Both the position numbers and the translations under genes were made by a program. This document shows, piece by piece, positions 11,030-23,087 of a DNA stretch of 64,000 nt. The notes under the pieces are model-generated. The model did not search any database, was not told the DNA's origin, and was given only the letters and a program-made list of their open reading frames with translations. This stretch comes from Amphiduros pacificus (lineage: Eukaryota; Annelida; Polychaeta; Phyllodocida; Hesionidae), in assembly GCA_949316495.1 (NCBI GenBank), contig OX439002.1, positions 12,642,001 to 12,706,000 of the forward strand, in the 5' to 3' direction. Positions within the stretch are counted from its first letter, which is position 1. The number at the start of each line of letters is the position of its first letter.

Positions 11030-11346
11030 AATTGGGAGAAGGTGAAAGTTGTAGTAATATTGGAGATAATTTGTCTACTTTTAGATACATGTTTTTACAC
11101 ATGAGAAATTCCAACATGAATTCAATGTTGCCATGGCCAAGCAGAACATTGAAATGCATCTCCACATTTGAATGGTGAATAATTCAAATACATATTAAGT
11201 AAATAATCATCAATTGTCTTTCTCGAAGTTTTCTCACTTGGATGCTTGATATTCCAAAAATAGTCTACCATTTGAATTTGCATATATTAGATTATTTGCA
11301 CTGGAAAATGCAGAGGAACCTTAAGTTAAGTCATTGACATGGGATT

Positions 11347-11410
11347 GGCCTGGTGGCCTATTGGATAAGGCGTCTGACTTCGAATCAGAAGATTGCGAGT
11401 TCGAGTCTCG
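11347..11410 (+). pseudogene. Truncated tRNA-Arg(UCG)
   Basis: Unit 8. An 11-bp deletion after the T stem removes the whole 3' acceptor strand and discriminator; sequence runs straight from CTCG into TAAATTTTTTT. It shares the D-loop A-to-T change of the unit 7 copy, so the two share an ancestor. The deletion accounts for the 1428-bp unit length. Confidence 0.92.
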
Positions 11411-11492
11411 TAAATTTTTTTCAGAATTGTTGATGTTTGGAGCTGATATCTCAAAAATAGATGGTGATCGGGTGCAGCACAATGCAACTGAT

Positions 11493-11574
11493 GGTAGCGT
11501 GGCCGAGCGGTCTAAGGCGCTGGTTTAAGGCACCAGTCTCTTCGGAGGCGTGGGTTCGAATCCCACCGCTGCCA
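11493..11574 (+). tRNA. tRNA-Leu-AAG: tRNA-Leu(AAG)
   Basis: Unit 8; matches the copy at 1432. Confidence 0.95.
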
Positions 11575-11694
11575 ATGCATCTTTTGCTTAGGAAATGTGT
11601 CACCAGTGTACCTTTTTCTTCTGAGTATTCCAACAACAAATTTAAAAAAAATTCTAGCAGGCCTGTGAACCTTTCACCAGCAGCTTAATGCAGT

Positions 11695-11775
11695 GGTAGC
11701 GTGGCCGAGCGGTCTAAGGCGCTGGTTTTAGGCACCAGTCTCATTGAGGCGTGGGTTCGAATCCCACCGCTGCCA
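11695..11775 (+). tRNA. tRNA-Leu-TAG: tRNA-Leu(UAG)
   Basis: Unit 9; matches the copy at 195. Confidence 0.95.
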
Positions 11776-12385
11776 ATATTATTTTTCATAGTCACACCTC
11801 CATCATGTCTGTGCGAGAATCTGATTTGGGATTGTTCTCTATTGAAATCATGGCCATTCATTTTGTTGCCTCGGATAATTGTCCACATTTTGACAATGAT
11901 AGTGAGTGATGAAACTTGTGAGGTCTATCCCAGAATTAAAAGTATTGATATGGCATGACCTGCTTGGAACAGTTTTGGGGAACAAACACTTAATTTCTAA
12001 AGAGATCCCAAACCACCATGCTATCTTTATCATAATAATACATGATGAGACAAAAACGAACAATATCACCAGGTAACTTGATGTTTTATAGTTTTCTTTT
12101 TATCTATATGTTATCTGTAGATTATCTCTCCATGCTTTATTATGGAGTAAATATGTCATTTAGCTCTAAATTATGTTTGATCCCTCGTACATGGTCAATC
12201 TTAGCGTGTGAAGGCATTTCATGGGATAAAATCAACATTATATATTATACTATAACCTCTATAAGCCCATTACATAATAAGGTCAACTAGTTTCAATAAG
12301 AGTAGTCCACTCAATGTGTAAAATGTTCAGATTTCATGGGATTCTTTAGATGTCTCTCAAAATGAAGCAGAAAAATTTTAACTCC

Positions 12386-12457
12386 TGGAGATGCCGGGGA
12401 TTGAACCCGGGGCCTTTCACATGCAAAGCGAACGCTCTACCGCTGAGCTACATCCCC
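12386..12457 (-). tRNA. tRNA-Ala-TGC: tRNA-Ala(UGC)
   Basis: Unit 9; matches the copy at 886. Confidence 0.95.
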
Positions 12458-12774
12458 AATTGGGAGAAGGTGAAAGTTGTAGTAATATTGGAGATAATTT
12501 GTCTACTTTTAGATACATGTTTTTACACATGAGAAATTCCAACATGAATTCAATGTTGCCATGGCCAAGCAGAACATTGAAATGCATCTCCACATTTGAA
12601 TGGTGAATAATTCAAATACATATTAAGTAAATAATCATCAATTGTCTTTCTCGAAGTTTTCTCACTTGGATGCTTGATATTCCAAAAATAGTCTACCATT
12701 GGAATTTGCATATATTAGATTATTTGCACTGGAAAATGCAGAGGAACCTTAAGTTAAGTCATTGACATGGGATT

Positions 12775-12847
12775 GGCCTGGTGGCCTAATGGATAAGGCG
12801 TCTGACTTCGAATCAGAAGATTGCGAGTTCGAGTCTCGTCCGGGTCG
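12775..12847 (+). tRNA. tRNA-Arg-TCG: tRNA-Arg(UCG)
   Basis: Unit 9; intact again after the two damaged copies. Confidence 0.95.
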
Positions 12848-12931
12848 TGTAAATTTTTTTCAGAATTGTTGATGTTTGGAGCTGATATCTCAAAAATAGA
12901 TGGTGATCGGGTGCAGCACAATGCAACTGAT

Positions 12932-13013
12932 GGTAGCGTGGCCGAGCGGTCTAAGGCGCTGGTTTAAGGCACCAGTCTCTTCGGAGGCGTGGGTTCGAAT
13001 CCCACCGCTGCCA
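12932..13013 (+). tRNA. tRNA-Leu-AAG: tRNA-Leu(AAG)
   Basis: Unit 9; matches the copy at 1432. Confidence 0.95.
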
Positions 13014-13133
13014 ATGCATCTTTTGCTTAGGAAATGTGTCACCAGTGTACCTTTTTCTTCTGAGTATTCCAACAACAAATTTAAAAAAAATTCTAGCAGG
13101 CCTGTGAACCTTTCACCAGCAGCTTAATGCAGT

Positions 13134-13214
13134 GGTAGCGTGGCCGAGCGGTCTAAGGCGCTGGTTTTAGGCACCAGTCTCATTGAGGCGTGGGTTCGAA
13201 TCCCACCGCTGCCA
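13134..13214 (+). tRNA. tRNA-Leu-TAG: tRNA-Leu(UAG)
   Basis: Unit 10; matches the copy at 195. Confidence 0.95.
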
Positions 13215-13824
13215 ATATTATTTTTCATAGTCACACCTCCATCATGTCTGTGCGAGAATCTGATTTGGGATTGTTCTCTATTGAAATCATGGCCATTCAT
13301 TTTGTTGCCTGGGATAATTGTCCACATTTTGACAATGATAGTGAGTGATGAAACTTGTGAGGTCTATCCCAGAATTAAAAGTATTGATATGGCATGACCT
13401 GCTTGGAACAGTTTTGGGGAACAAACACTTAATTTCTAAAGAGATCCCAAACCACCATGCTATCTTTATCATAATAATACATGATGAGACAAAAACGAAC
13501 AATATCACCAGGGAACTTGATCTTTTATAGTTTTCTTTTTATCTATATGTTATCTGTAGATTATCTCTCCATGCTTTATTATGGAGCAAATATGTCATTT
13601 AGCTCTAAATTATGTTTGATCCCTCGTACATGGTCAATCTTAGCGTGTGAAGGCATTTCATGGGATAAAATCAACATTATATATTATACTATAACCTCTA
13701 TAAGCCCATTACATAATAAGGTCAACTAGTTTCAATAAGAGTAGTCCACTCAATGTGTAAAATGTTCAGATTTCATGGGATTCTTTAGATGTCTCTCAAA
13801 ATGAAGCAGAAAAATTTTAACTCC

Positions 13825-13896
13825 TGGAGATGCCGGGGATTGAACCCGGGGCCTTTCACATGCAAAGCGAACGCTCTACCGCTGAGCTACATCCCC
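13825..13896 (-). tRNA. tRNA-Ala-TGC: tRNA-Ala(UGC)
   Basis: Unit 10; matches the copy at 886. Confidence 0.95.
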
Positions 13897-14213
13897 AATT
13901 GGGAGAAGGTGAAAGTTGTAGTAATATTGGAGATAATTTGTCTACTTTTAGATACATGTTTTTACACATGAGAAATTCCAACATGAATTCAATGTTGCCA
14001 TGGCCAAGCAGAACATTGAAATGCATCTCCACATTTGAATGGTGAATAATTCAAATACATATTAAGTAAATAATCATCAATTGTCTTTCTCGAAGTTTTC
14101 TCACTTGGATGCTTGATATTCCAAAAATAGTCTACCATTTGAATTTGCATATATTAGATTATTTGCACTGGAAAATGCAGAGGAACCTTAAGTTAAGTCA
14201 TTGACATGGGATT

Positions 14214-14286
14214 GGCCTGGTGGCCTAATGGATAAGGCGTCTGACTTCGAATCAGAAGATTGCGAGTTCGAGTCTCGTCCGGGTCG
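14214..14286 (+). tRNA. tRNA-Arg-TCG: tRNA-Arg(UCG)
   Basis: Unit 10; matches the copy at 1275. Confidence 0.95.
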
Positions 14287-14370
14287 TGTAAATTTTTTTC
14301 AGAATTGTTGATGTTTGGAGCTGATATCTCAAAAATAGATGGTGATCGGGTGCAGCACAATGCAACTGAT

Positions 14371-14452
14371 GGTAGCGTGGCCGAGCGGTCTAAGGCGCTG
14401 GTTTAAGGCACCAGTCTCTTCGGAGGCGTGGGTTCGAATCCCACCGCTGCCA
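14371..14452 (+). tRNA. tRNA-Leu-AAG: tRNA-Leu(AAG)
   Basis: Unit 10; matches the copy at 1432. Confidence 0.95.
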
Positions 14453-14572
14453 ATGCATCTTTTGCTTAGGAAATGTGTCACCAGTGTACCTTTTTCTTCT
14501 GAGTATTCCAACAACAAATTTAAAAAAAATTCTAGCAGGCCTGTGAACCTTTCACCAGCAGCTTAATGCAGT

Positions 14573-14653
14573 GGTAGCGTGGCCGAGCGGTCTAAGGCGC
14601 TGGTTTTAGGCACCAGTCTCATTGAGGCGTGGGTTCGAATCCCACCGCTGCCA
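14573..14653 (+). tRNA. tRNA-Leu-TAG: tRNA-Leu(UAG)
   Basis: Unit 11; matches the copy at 195. Confidence 0.95.
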
Positions 14654-15263
14654 ATATTATTTTTCATAGTCACACCTCCATCATGTCTGTGCGAGAATCT
14701 GATTTGGGATTGTTCTCTATTGAAATCATGGCCATTCATTTTGTTGCCTGGGATAATTGTCCACATTTTGACAATGATAGTGAGTGATGAAACTTGTGAG
14801 GTCTATCCCAGAATTAAAAGTATTGATATGGCATGACCTGCTTGGAACAGTTTTGCGGAACAAACACTTAATTTCTAAAGAGATCCCAAACCACCATGCT
14901 ATCTTTATCATAATAATACATGATGAGACAAAAACGAACAATATCACCAGGGAACTTGATCTTTTATAGTTTTCTTTTTATCTATATGTTATCTGTAGAT
15001 TATCTCTCCATGCTTTATTATGGAGCAAATATGTCATTTAGCTCTAAATTATGTTTGATCCCTCGTACATGGTCAATCTTAGCGTGTGAAGGCATTTCAT
15101 GGGATAAAATCAACATTATATATTATACTATAACCTCTATAAGCCCATTACATAATAAGGTCAACTAGTTTGAATAAGAGTAGTCCACTCAATGTGTAAA
15201 ATGTTCAGATTTCATGGGATTCTTTAGATGTCTCTCAAAAGGAAGCAGAAAAATGTTAACTCC

Positions 15264-15335
15264 TGGAGATGCCGGGGATTGAACCCGGGGCCTTTCACAT
15301 GCAAAGCGAACGCTCTACCGCTGAGCTACATCCCC
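15264..15335 (-). tRNA. tRNA-Ala-TGC: tRNA-Ala(UGC)
   Basis: Unit 11; gene matches the copy at 886, with one base change just past its terminator. Confidence 0.95.
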
Positions 15336-15652
15336 AATTGGGAGAAGGTGAAAGTTGTAGTAATATTGGAGATAATTTGTCTACTTTTAAATACATGTTT
15401 TTACACATGAGAAATTCCAACATGAATTCAATGTTGCCATGGCCAAGCAGAACATTGAAATGCATCTCCACATTTGAATGGTGAATAATTCAAATACATA
15501 TTAAGTAAATAATCATCAATTGTCTTTCTCGAAGTTTTCTCACTTGGATGCTTGATATTCCAAAAATAGTCTACCATTTGAATTTGCATATATTAGATTA
15601 TTTGCACTGGAAAATGAAGAGGAACCTTAAGTTAAGTCATTGTCATGGGATT

Positions 15653-15725
15653 GGCCTGGTGGCCTAATGGATAAGGCGTCTGACTTCGAATCAGAAGATT
15701 GCGAGTTCGAGTCTCGTCCGGGTCG
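15653..15725 (+). tRNA. tRNA-Arg-TCG: tRNA-Arg(UCG)
   Basis: Unit 11; matches the copy at 1275. Confidence 0.95.
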
Positions 15726-15809
15726 TGTAAATTTTTTTCAGAATTGTTGATGTTTGGAGCTGATATCTCAAAAATAGATGGTGATCGGGTGCAGCACTAT
15801 GCAACTGAT

Positions 15810-15891
15810 GGTAGCGTGGCCGAGCGGTCTAAGGCGCTGGTTTAAGGCACCAGTCTCTTCGGAGGCGTGGGTTCGAATCCCACCGCTGCCA
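15810..15891 (+). tRNA. tRNA-Leu-AAG: tRNA-Leu(AAG)
   Basis: Unit 11; gene matches the copy at 1432, one base change in its 5' flank. Confidence 0.95.
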
Positions 15892-16012
15892 ATGCATCTT
15901 TTGCTTAGGAAATGTGTCACCAGTGTACCTTTTTCTTCTGAGTATTCCAACAACAAATTTTAAAAAAAATTCTAGCAGGCCTGTGAACCTTTCACCAGCA
16001 GCTTAATGCAGT

Positions 16013-16093
16013 GGTAGCGTGGCCGAGCGGTCTAAGGCGCTGGTTTTAGGCACCAGTCTCATTGAGGCGTGGGTTCGAATCCCACCGCTGCCA
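16013..16093 (+). tRNA. tRNA-Leu-TAG: tRNA-Leu(UAG)
   Basis: Unit 12; matches the copy at 195. Confidence 0.95.
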
Positions 16094-16703
16094 ATATTAT
16101 TTTTCATAGTCACACCTCCATCATGTCTGTGCGAGAATCTGATTTGGGATTGTTCTCTATTGAAATCATGGCCATTCATTTTGTTGCCTGGGATAATTGT
16201 CCACATTTTGACAATGATAGTGAGTGATGAAACTTGTGAGGTCTATCCCAGAATTAAAATTATTGATATGGCATGACCTGCTTGGAACAGTTTTGGGGAA
16301 CAAACACTTAATTTCTAAAGAGATCCCAAACCACCATGCTATCTTTATCATAATAATACATGATGAGACAAAAACGAACAATATCACCAGGGAACTTGAT
16401 GTTTTATAGTTTTCTTTTTATCTATATGTTATCTGTAGATTATCTCTCCATGCTTTATTATGGAGCAAATATGTCATTTAGCTCTAAATTATGTTTGATC
16501 CCTCGTACATGGTCAATCTTAGCGTGTGAAGGCATTTCATGGGATAAAATCAACATTATATATTATACTATAACCTCTATAAGCCCATTACATAATAAGG
16601 TCAACTAGTTTGAATAAGAGTAGTCCACTCAATGTGTAAAATGTTCAGATTTCATGGGATTCTTTAGATGTCTCTCAAAAGGAAGCAGAAAAATTTTAAC
16701 TCC

Positions 16704-16775
16704 TGGAGATGCCGGGGATTGAACCCGGGGCCTTTCACATGCAAAGCGAACGCTCTACCGCTGAGCTACATCCCC
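16704..16775 (-). tRNA. tRNA-Ala-TGC: tRNA-Ala(UGC)
   Basis: Unit 12; matches the copy at 886. Confidence 0.95.
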
Positions 16776-17092
16776 AATTGGGAGAAGGTGAAAGTTGTAG
16801 TAATATTGGAGATAATTTGTCTACTTTTAAATACATGTTTTTACACATGAGAAATTCCAACATGAATTCAATGTTGCCATGGCCAAGCAGAACATTGAAA
16901 TGCATCTCCACATTTGAATGGTGAATAATTCAAATACATATTAAGTAAATAATCATCAATTGTCTTTCTCGAAGTTTTCTCACTTGGATGCTTGATATTC
17001 CAAAAATAGTCTACCATTTGAATTTGCATATATTAGATTATTTGCACTGGAAAATGAAGAGGAACCTTAAGTTAAGTCATTGACATGGGATT

Positions 17093-17165
17093 GGCCTGGT
17101 GGCCTAATGGATAAGGCGTCTGACTTCGAATCAGAAGATTGCGAGTTCGAGTCTCGTCCGGGTCG
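17093..17165 (+). tRNA. tRNA-Arg-TCG: tRNA-Arg(UCG)
   Basis: Unit 12; matches the copy at 1275. Confidence 0.95.
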
Positions 17166-17249
17166 TGTAAATTTTTTTCAGAATTGTTGATGTTTGGAGC
17201 TGATATCTCAAAAATAGATGGTGATCGGGTGCAGCACAATGCAACTGAT

Positions 17250-17331
17250 GGTAGCGTGGCCGAGCGGTCTAAGGCGCTGGTTTAAGGCACCAGTCTCTTC
17301 GGAGGCGTGGGTTCGAATCCCACCGCTGCCA
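17250..17331 (+). tRNA. tRNA-Leu-AAG: tRNA-Leu(AAG)
   Basis: Unit 12; matches the copy at 1432. Confidence 0.95.
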
Positions 17332-17451
17332 ATGCATCTTTTGCTTAGGAAATGTGTCACCAGTGTACCTTTTTCTTCTGAGTATTCCAACAACAAATTT
17401 AAAAAAAATTCTAGCAGGCCTGTGAACCTTTCACCAGCAGCTTAATGCAGT

Positions 17452-17532
17452 GGTAGCGTGGCCGAGCGGTCTAAGGCGCTGGTTTTAGGCACCAGTCTCA
17501 TTGAGGCGTGGGTTCGAATCCCACCGCTGCCA
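17452..17532 (+). tRNA. tRNA-Leu-TAG: tRNA-Leu(UAG)
   Basis: Unit 13; matches the copy at 195. Confidence 0.95.
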
Positions 17533-18142
17533 ATATTATTTTTCATAGTCACACCTCCATCATGTCTGTGCGAGAATCTGATTTGGGATTGTTCTCTATT
17601 GAAATCATGGCCATTCATTTTGTTGCCTGGGATAATTGTCCACATTTTGACAATGATAGTGAGTGATGAAACTTGTGAGGTCTATCCCAGAATTAAAAGT
17701 ATTGATATGGCATGACCTGCTTGGAACAGTTTTGGGGAACAAACACTTAATTTCTAAAGAGATCCCAAACCACCATGCTATCTTTATCATAATAATACAT
17801 GATGAGACAAAAACGAACAATATCACCAGGGAACTTGATCTTTTATAGTTTTCTTTTTATCTATATGTTATCTGTAGATTATCTCTCCATGCTTTATTAT
17901 GGAGTAAATATGTCATTTAGCTCTAAATTATGTTTGATCCCTCGTACATGGTCAATCTTAGCGTGTGAAGGCATTTCATGGGATAAAATCAACATTATAT
18001 ATTATACTATAACCTCTATAAGCCCATTACATAATAAGGTCAACTAGTTTGAATAAGAGTAGTCCACTCAATGTGTAAAATGTTCAGATTTCATGGGATT
18101 CTTTAGATGTCTCTCAAAATGAAGCAGAAAAATTTTAACTCC

Positions 18143-18214
18143 TGGAGATGCCGGGGATTGAACCCGGGGCCTTTCACATGCAAAGCGAACGCTCTACCGC
18201 TGAGCTACATCCCC
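18143..18214 (-). tRNA. tRNA-Ala-TGC: tRNA-Ala(UGC)
   Basis: Unit 13; matches the copy at 886. Confidence 0.95.
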
Positions 18215-18531
18215 AATTGGGAGAAGGTGAAAGTTGTAGTAATATTGGAGATAATTTGTCTACTTTTAGATACATGTTTTTACACATGAGAAATTCCAAC
18301 ATGAATTCAATGTTGCCATGGCCAAGCAGAACATTGAAATGCATCTCCACATTTGAATGGTGAATAATTCAAATACATATTAAGTAAATAATCATCAATT
18401 GTCTTTCTCGAAGTTTTCTACCTTGGATGCTTGATATTCCAAAAATAGTCTACCATTGGAATTTGCATATATTAGATTATTTGCACTGGAAAATGCAGAG
18501 GAACCTTAAGTTAAGTCATTGACATGGGATT

Positions 18532-18604
18532 GGCCTGGTGGCCTAATGGATAAGGCGTCTGACTTCGAATCAGAAGATTGCGAGTTCGAGTCTCGTCCGG
18601 GTCG
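18532..18604 (+). tRNA. tRNA-Arg-TCG: tRNA-Arg(UCG)
   Basis: Unit 13; matches the copy at 1275. Confidence 0.95.
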
Positions 18605-18688
18605 TGTAAATTTTTTTCAGAATTGTTGATGTTTGGAGCTGATATCTCAAAAATAGATGGTGATCGGGTGCAGCACAATGCAACTGAT

Positions 18689-18770
18689 GGTAGCGTGGCC
18701 GAGCGGTCTAAGGCGCTGGTTTAAGGCACCAGTCTCTTCGGAGGCGTGGGTTCGAATCCCACCGCTGCCA
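18689..18770 (+). tRNA. tRNA-Leu-AAG: tRNA-Leu(AAG)
   Basis: Unit 13; matches the copy at 1432. Confidence 0.95.
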
Positions 18771-18890
18771 ATGCATCTTTTGCTTAGGAAATGTGTCACC
18801 AGTGTACCTTTTTCTTCTGAGTATTCCAACAACAAATTTAAAAAAAATTCTAGCAGGCCTGTGAACCTTTCACCAGCAGCTTAATGCAGT

Positions 18891-18971
18891 GGTAGCGTGG
18901 CCGAGCGGTCTAAGGCGCTGGTTTTAGGCACCAGTCTCATTGAGGCGTGGGTTCGAATCCCACCGCTGCCA
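18891..18971 (+). tRNA. tRNA-Leu-TAG: tRNA-Leu(UAG)
   Basis: Unit 14; matches the copy at 195. Confidence 0.95.
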
Positions 18972-19581
18972 ATATTATTTTTCATAGTCACACCTCCATC
19001 ATGTCTGTGCGAGAATCTGATTTGGGATTGTTCTCTATTGAAATCATGGCCATTCATTTTGTTGCCTGGGATAATTGTCCACATTTTGACAATGATAGTG
19101 AGTGATGAAACTTGTGAGGTCTATCCCAGAATTAAAAGTATTGATATGGCATGACCTGCTTGGAACAGTTTTGGGGAACAAACACTTAATTTCTAAAGAG
19201 ATCCCAAACCACCATGCTATCTTTATCATAATAATACATGATGAGACAAAAACGAACAATATCACCAGGGAACTTGATCTTTTATAGTTTTCTTTTTATC
19301 TATATGTTATCTGTAGATTATCTCTCCATGCTTTATTATGGAGTAAATATGTCATTTAGCTCTAAATTATGTTTGATCCCTCGTACATGGTCAATCTTAG
19401 CGTGTGAAGGCATTTCATGGGATAAAATCAACATTATATATTATACTATAACCTCTATAAGCCCATTACATAATAAGGTCAACTAGTTTGAATAAGAGTA
19501 GTCCACTCAATGTGTAAAATGTTCAGATTTCATGGGATTCTTTAGATGTCTCTCAAAATGAAGCAGAAAAATTTTAACTCC

Positions 19582-19653
19582 TGGAGATGCCGGGGATTGA
19601 ACCCGGGGCCTTTCACATGCAAAGCGAACGCTCTACCGCTGAGCTACATCCCC
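19582..19653 (-). tRNA. tRNA-Ala-TGC: tRNA-Ala(UGC)
   Basis: Unit 14; matches the copy at 886. Confidence 0.95.
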
Positions 19654-19970
19654 AATTGGGAGAAGGTGAAAGTTGTAGTAATATTGGAGATAATTTGTCT
19701 ACTTTTAGATACATGTTTTTACACATGAGAAATTCCAACATGAATTCAATGTTGCCATGGCCAAGCAGAACATTGAAATGCATCTCCACATTTGAATGGT
19801 GAATAATTCAAATACATATTAAGTAAATAATCATCAATTGTCTTTCTCGAAGTTTTCTACCTTGGATGCTTGATATTCCAAAAATAGTCTACCATTTGAA
19901 TTTGCATATATTAGATTATTTGCACTGGAAAATGCAGAGGAACCTTAAGTTAAGTCATTGACATGGGATT

Positions 19971-20043
19971 GGCCTGGTGGCCTAATGGATAAGGCGTCTG
20001 ACTTCGAATCAGAAGATTGCGAGTTCGAGTCTCGTCCGGGTCG
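19971..20043 (+). tRNA. tRNA-Arg-TCG: tRNA-Arg(UCG)
   Basis: Unit 14; matches the copy at 1275. Confidence 0.95.
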
Positions 20044-20127
20044 TGTAAATTTTTTTCAGAATTGTTGATGTTTGGAGCTGATATCTCAAAAATAGATGGT
20101 GATCGGGTGCAGCACAATGCAACTGAT

Positions 20128-20209
20128 GGTAGCGTGGCCGAGCGGTCTAAGGCGCTGGTTTAAGGCACCAGTCTCTTCGGAGGCGTGGGTTCGAATCCCA
20201 CCGCTGCCA
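20128..20209 (+). tRNA. tRNA-Leu-AAG: tRNA-Leu(AAG)
   Basis: Unit 14; matches the copy at 1432. Confidence 0.95.
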
Positions 20210-20329
20210 ATGCATCTTTTGCTTAGGAAATGTGTCACCAGTGTACCTTTTTCTTCTGAGTATTCCAACAACAAATTTTAAAAAAATTCTAGCAGGCCTG
20301 TGAACCTTTCACCAGCAGCTTAATGCAGT

Positions 20330-20410
20330 GGTAGCGTGGCCGAGCGGTCTAAGGCGCTGGTTTTAGGCACCAGTCTCATTGAGGCGTGGGTTCGAATCCC
20401 ACCGCTGCCA
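20330..20410 (+). tRNA. tRNA-Leu-TAG: tRNA-Leu(UAG)
   Basis: Unit 15; matches the copy at 195. Confidence 0.95.
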
Positions 20411-21020
20411 ATATTATTTTTCATAGTCACACCTCCATCATGTCTGTGCGAGAATCTGATTTGGGATTGTTCTCTATTGAAATCATGGCCATTCATTTTG
20501 TTGCCTGGGATAATTGTCCACATTTTGACAATGATAGTGAGTGATGAAACTTGTGAGGTCTATCCCAGAATTAAAAGTATTGATATGGCATGACCTGCTT
20601 GGAACAGTTTTGGGGAACAAACACTTAATTTCTAAAGAGATCCCAAACCACCATGCTATCTTTATCATAATAATACATGATGAGACAAAAACGAACAATA
20701 TCACCAGGGAACTTGATCTTTTATAGTTTTCTTTTTATCTATATGTTATCTGTAGATTATCTCTCCATGCTTTATTATGGAGCAAATATGTCATTTAGCT
20801 CTAAATTATGTTTGATCCCTCGTACATGGTCAATCTTAGCGTGTGAAGGCATTTCATGGGATAAAATCAACATTATATATTATACTATAACCTCTATAAG
20901 CCCATTACATAATAAGGTCAACTAGTTTCAATAAGAGTAGTCCACTCAATGTGTAAAATGTTCAGATTTCATGGGATTCTTTAGATGTCTCTCAAAATGA
21001 AGCAGAAAAATTTTAACTCC

Positions 21021-21092
21021 TGGAGATGCCGGGGATTGAACCCGGGGCCTTTCACATGCAAAGCGAACGCTCTACCGCTGAGCTACATCCCC
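21021..21092 (-). tRNA. tRNA-Ala-TGC: tRNA-Ala(UGC)
   Basis: Unit 15; matches the copy at 886. Confidence 0.95.
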
Positions 21093-21409
21093 AATTGGGA
21101 GAAGGTGAAAGTTGTAGTAATATTGGAGATAATTTGTCTACTTTTAGATACATGTTTTTACACATGAGAAATTCCAACATGAATTCAATGTTGCCATGGC
21201 CAAGCAGAACATTGAAATGCATCTCCACATTTGAATGGTGAATAATTCAAATACATATTAAGTAAATAATCATCAATTGTCTTTCTCGAAGTTTTCTCAC
21301 TTGGATGCTTGATATTCCAAAAATAGTCTACCATTTGAATTTGCATATATTAGATTATTTGCACTGGAAAATGCAGAGGAACCTTAAGTTAAGTCATTGA
21401 CATGGGATT

Positions 21410-21482
21410 GGCCTGGTGGCCTAATGGATAAGGCGTCTGACTTCGAATCAGAAGATTGCGAGTTCGAGTCTCGTCCGGGTCG
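21410..21482 (+). tRNA. tRNA-Arg-TCG: tRNA-Arg(UCG)
   Basis: Unit 15; matches the copy at 1275. Confidence 0.95.
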
Positions 21483-21566
21483 TGTAAATTTTTTTCAGAA
21501 TTGTTGATGTTTGGAGCTGATATCTCAAAAATAGATGGTGATCGGGTGCAGCACAATGCAACTGAT

Positions 21567-21648
21567 GGTAGCGTGGCCGAGCGGTCTAAGGCGCTGGTTT
21601 AAGGCACCAGTCTCTTCGGAGGCGTGGGTTCGAATCCCACCGCTGCCA
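21567..21648 (+). tRNA. tRNA-Leu-AAG: tRNA-Leu(AAG)
   Basis: Unit 15; matches the copy at 1432. Confidence 0.95.
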
Positions 21649-21768
21649 ATGCATCTTTTGCTTAGGAAATGTGTCACCAGTGTACCTTTTTCTTCTGAGT
21701 ATTCCAACAACAAATTTTAAAAAAATTCTAGCAGGCCTGTGAACCTTTCACCAGCAGCTTAATGCAGT

Positions 21769-21849
21769 GGTAGCGTGGCCGAGCGGTCTAAGGCGCTGGT
21801 TTTAGGCACCAGTCTCATTGAGGCGTGGGTTCGAATCCCACCGCTGCCA
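21769..21849 (+). tRNA. tRNA-Leu-TAG: tRNA-Leu(UAG)
   Basis: Unit 16; matches the copy at 195. Confidence 0.95.
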
Positions 21850-22459
21850 ATATTATTTTTCATAGTCACACCTCCATCATGTCTGTGCGAGAATCTGATT
21901 TGGGATTGTTCTCTATTGAAATCATGGCCATTCATTTTGTTGCCTGGGATAATTGTCCACATTTTGACAATGATAGTGAGTGATGAAACTTGTGAGGTCT
22001 ATCCCAGAATTAAAAGTATTGATATGGCATGACCTGCTTGGAACAGTTTTGGGGAACAAACACTTAATTTCTAAAGAGATCCCAAACTACCATGCTATCT
22101 TTATCATAATAATACATGATGAGACAAAAACGAACAATATCACCAGGGAACTTGATCTTTTATAGTTTTCTTTTTATCTATATGTTATCTGTAGATTATC
22201 TCTCCATGCTTTATTATGGAGTAAATATGTCATTTAGCTCTAAATTATGTTTGATCCCTCGTACATGGTCAATCTTAGCGTGTGAAGGCATTTCATGGGA
22301 TAAAATCAACATTATATATTATACTATAACCTCTATAAGCCCATTACATAATAAGGTCAACTAGTTTCAATAAGAGTAGTCCACTCAATGTGTAAAATGT
22401 TCAGATTTCATGGGATTCTTTAGATGTCTCTCAAAAGGAAGCAGAAAAATTTTAACTCC

Positions 22460-22531
22460 TGGAGATGCCGGGGATTGAACCCGGGGCCTTTCACATGCAA
22501 AGCGAACGCTCTACCGCTGAGCTACATCCCC
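22460..22531 (-). tRNA. tRNA-Ala-TGC: tRNA-Ala(UGC)
   Basis: Unit 16; matches the copy at 886. Confidence 0.95.
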
Positions 22532-22848
22532 AATTGGGAGAAGGTGAAAGTTGTAGTAATATTGGAGATAATTTGTCTACTTTTAAATACATGTTTTTAC
22601 ACATGAGAAATTCCAACATGAATTCAATGTTGCCATGGCCAAGCAGAACATTGAAATGCATCTCCACATTTGAATGGTGAATAATTCAAATACATATTAA
22701 GTAAATAATCATCAATTGTCTTTCTCGAAGTTTTCTCACTTGGATGCTTGATATTCCAAAAATAGTCTACCATTTGAATTTGCATATATTAGATTATTTG
22801 CACTGGAAAATGCAGAGGAACCTTAAGTTAAGTCATTGACATGGGATT

Positions 22849-22921
22849 GGCCTGGTGGCCTAATGGATAAGGCGTCTGACTTCGAATCAGAAGATTGCGA
22901 GTTCGAGTCTCGTCCGGGTCG
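22849..22921 (+). tRNA. tRNA-Arg-TCG: tRNA-Arg(UCG)
   Basis: Unit 16; matches the copy at 1275. Confidence 0.95.
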
Positions 22922-23005
22922 TGTAAATTTTTTTCAGAATTGTTGATGTTTGGAGCTGATATCTCAAAAATAGATGGTGATCGGGTGCAGCACAATGCAA
23001 CTGAT

Positions 23006-23087
23006 GGTAGCGTGGCCGAGCGGTCTAAGGCGCTGGTTTAAGGCACCAGTCTCTTCGGAGGCGTGGGTTCGAATCCCACCGCTGCCA
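23006..23087 (+). tRNA. tRNA-Leu-AAG: tRNA-Leu(AAG)
   Basis: Unit 16; matches the copy at 1432. Confidence 0.95.
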
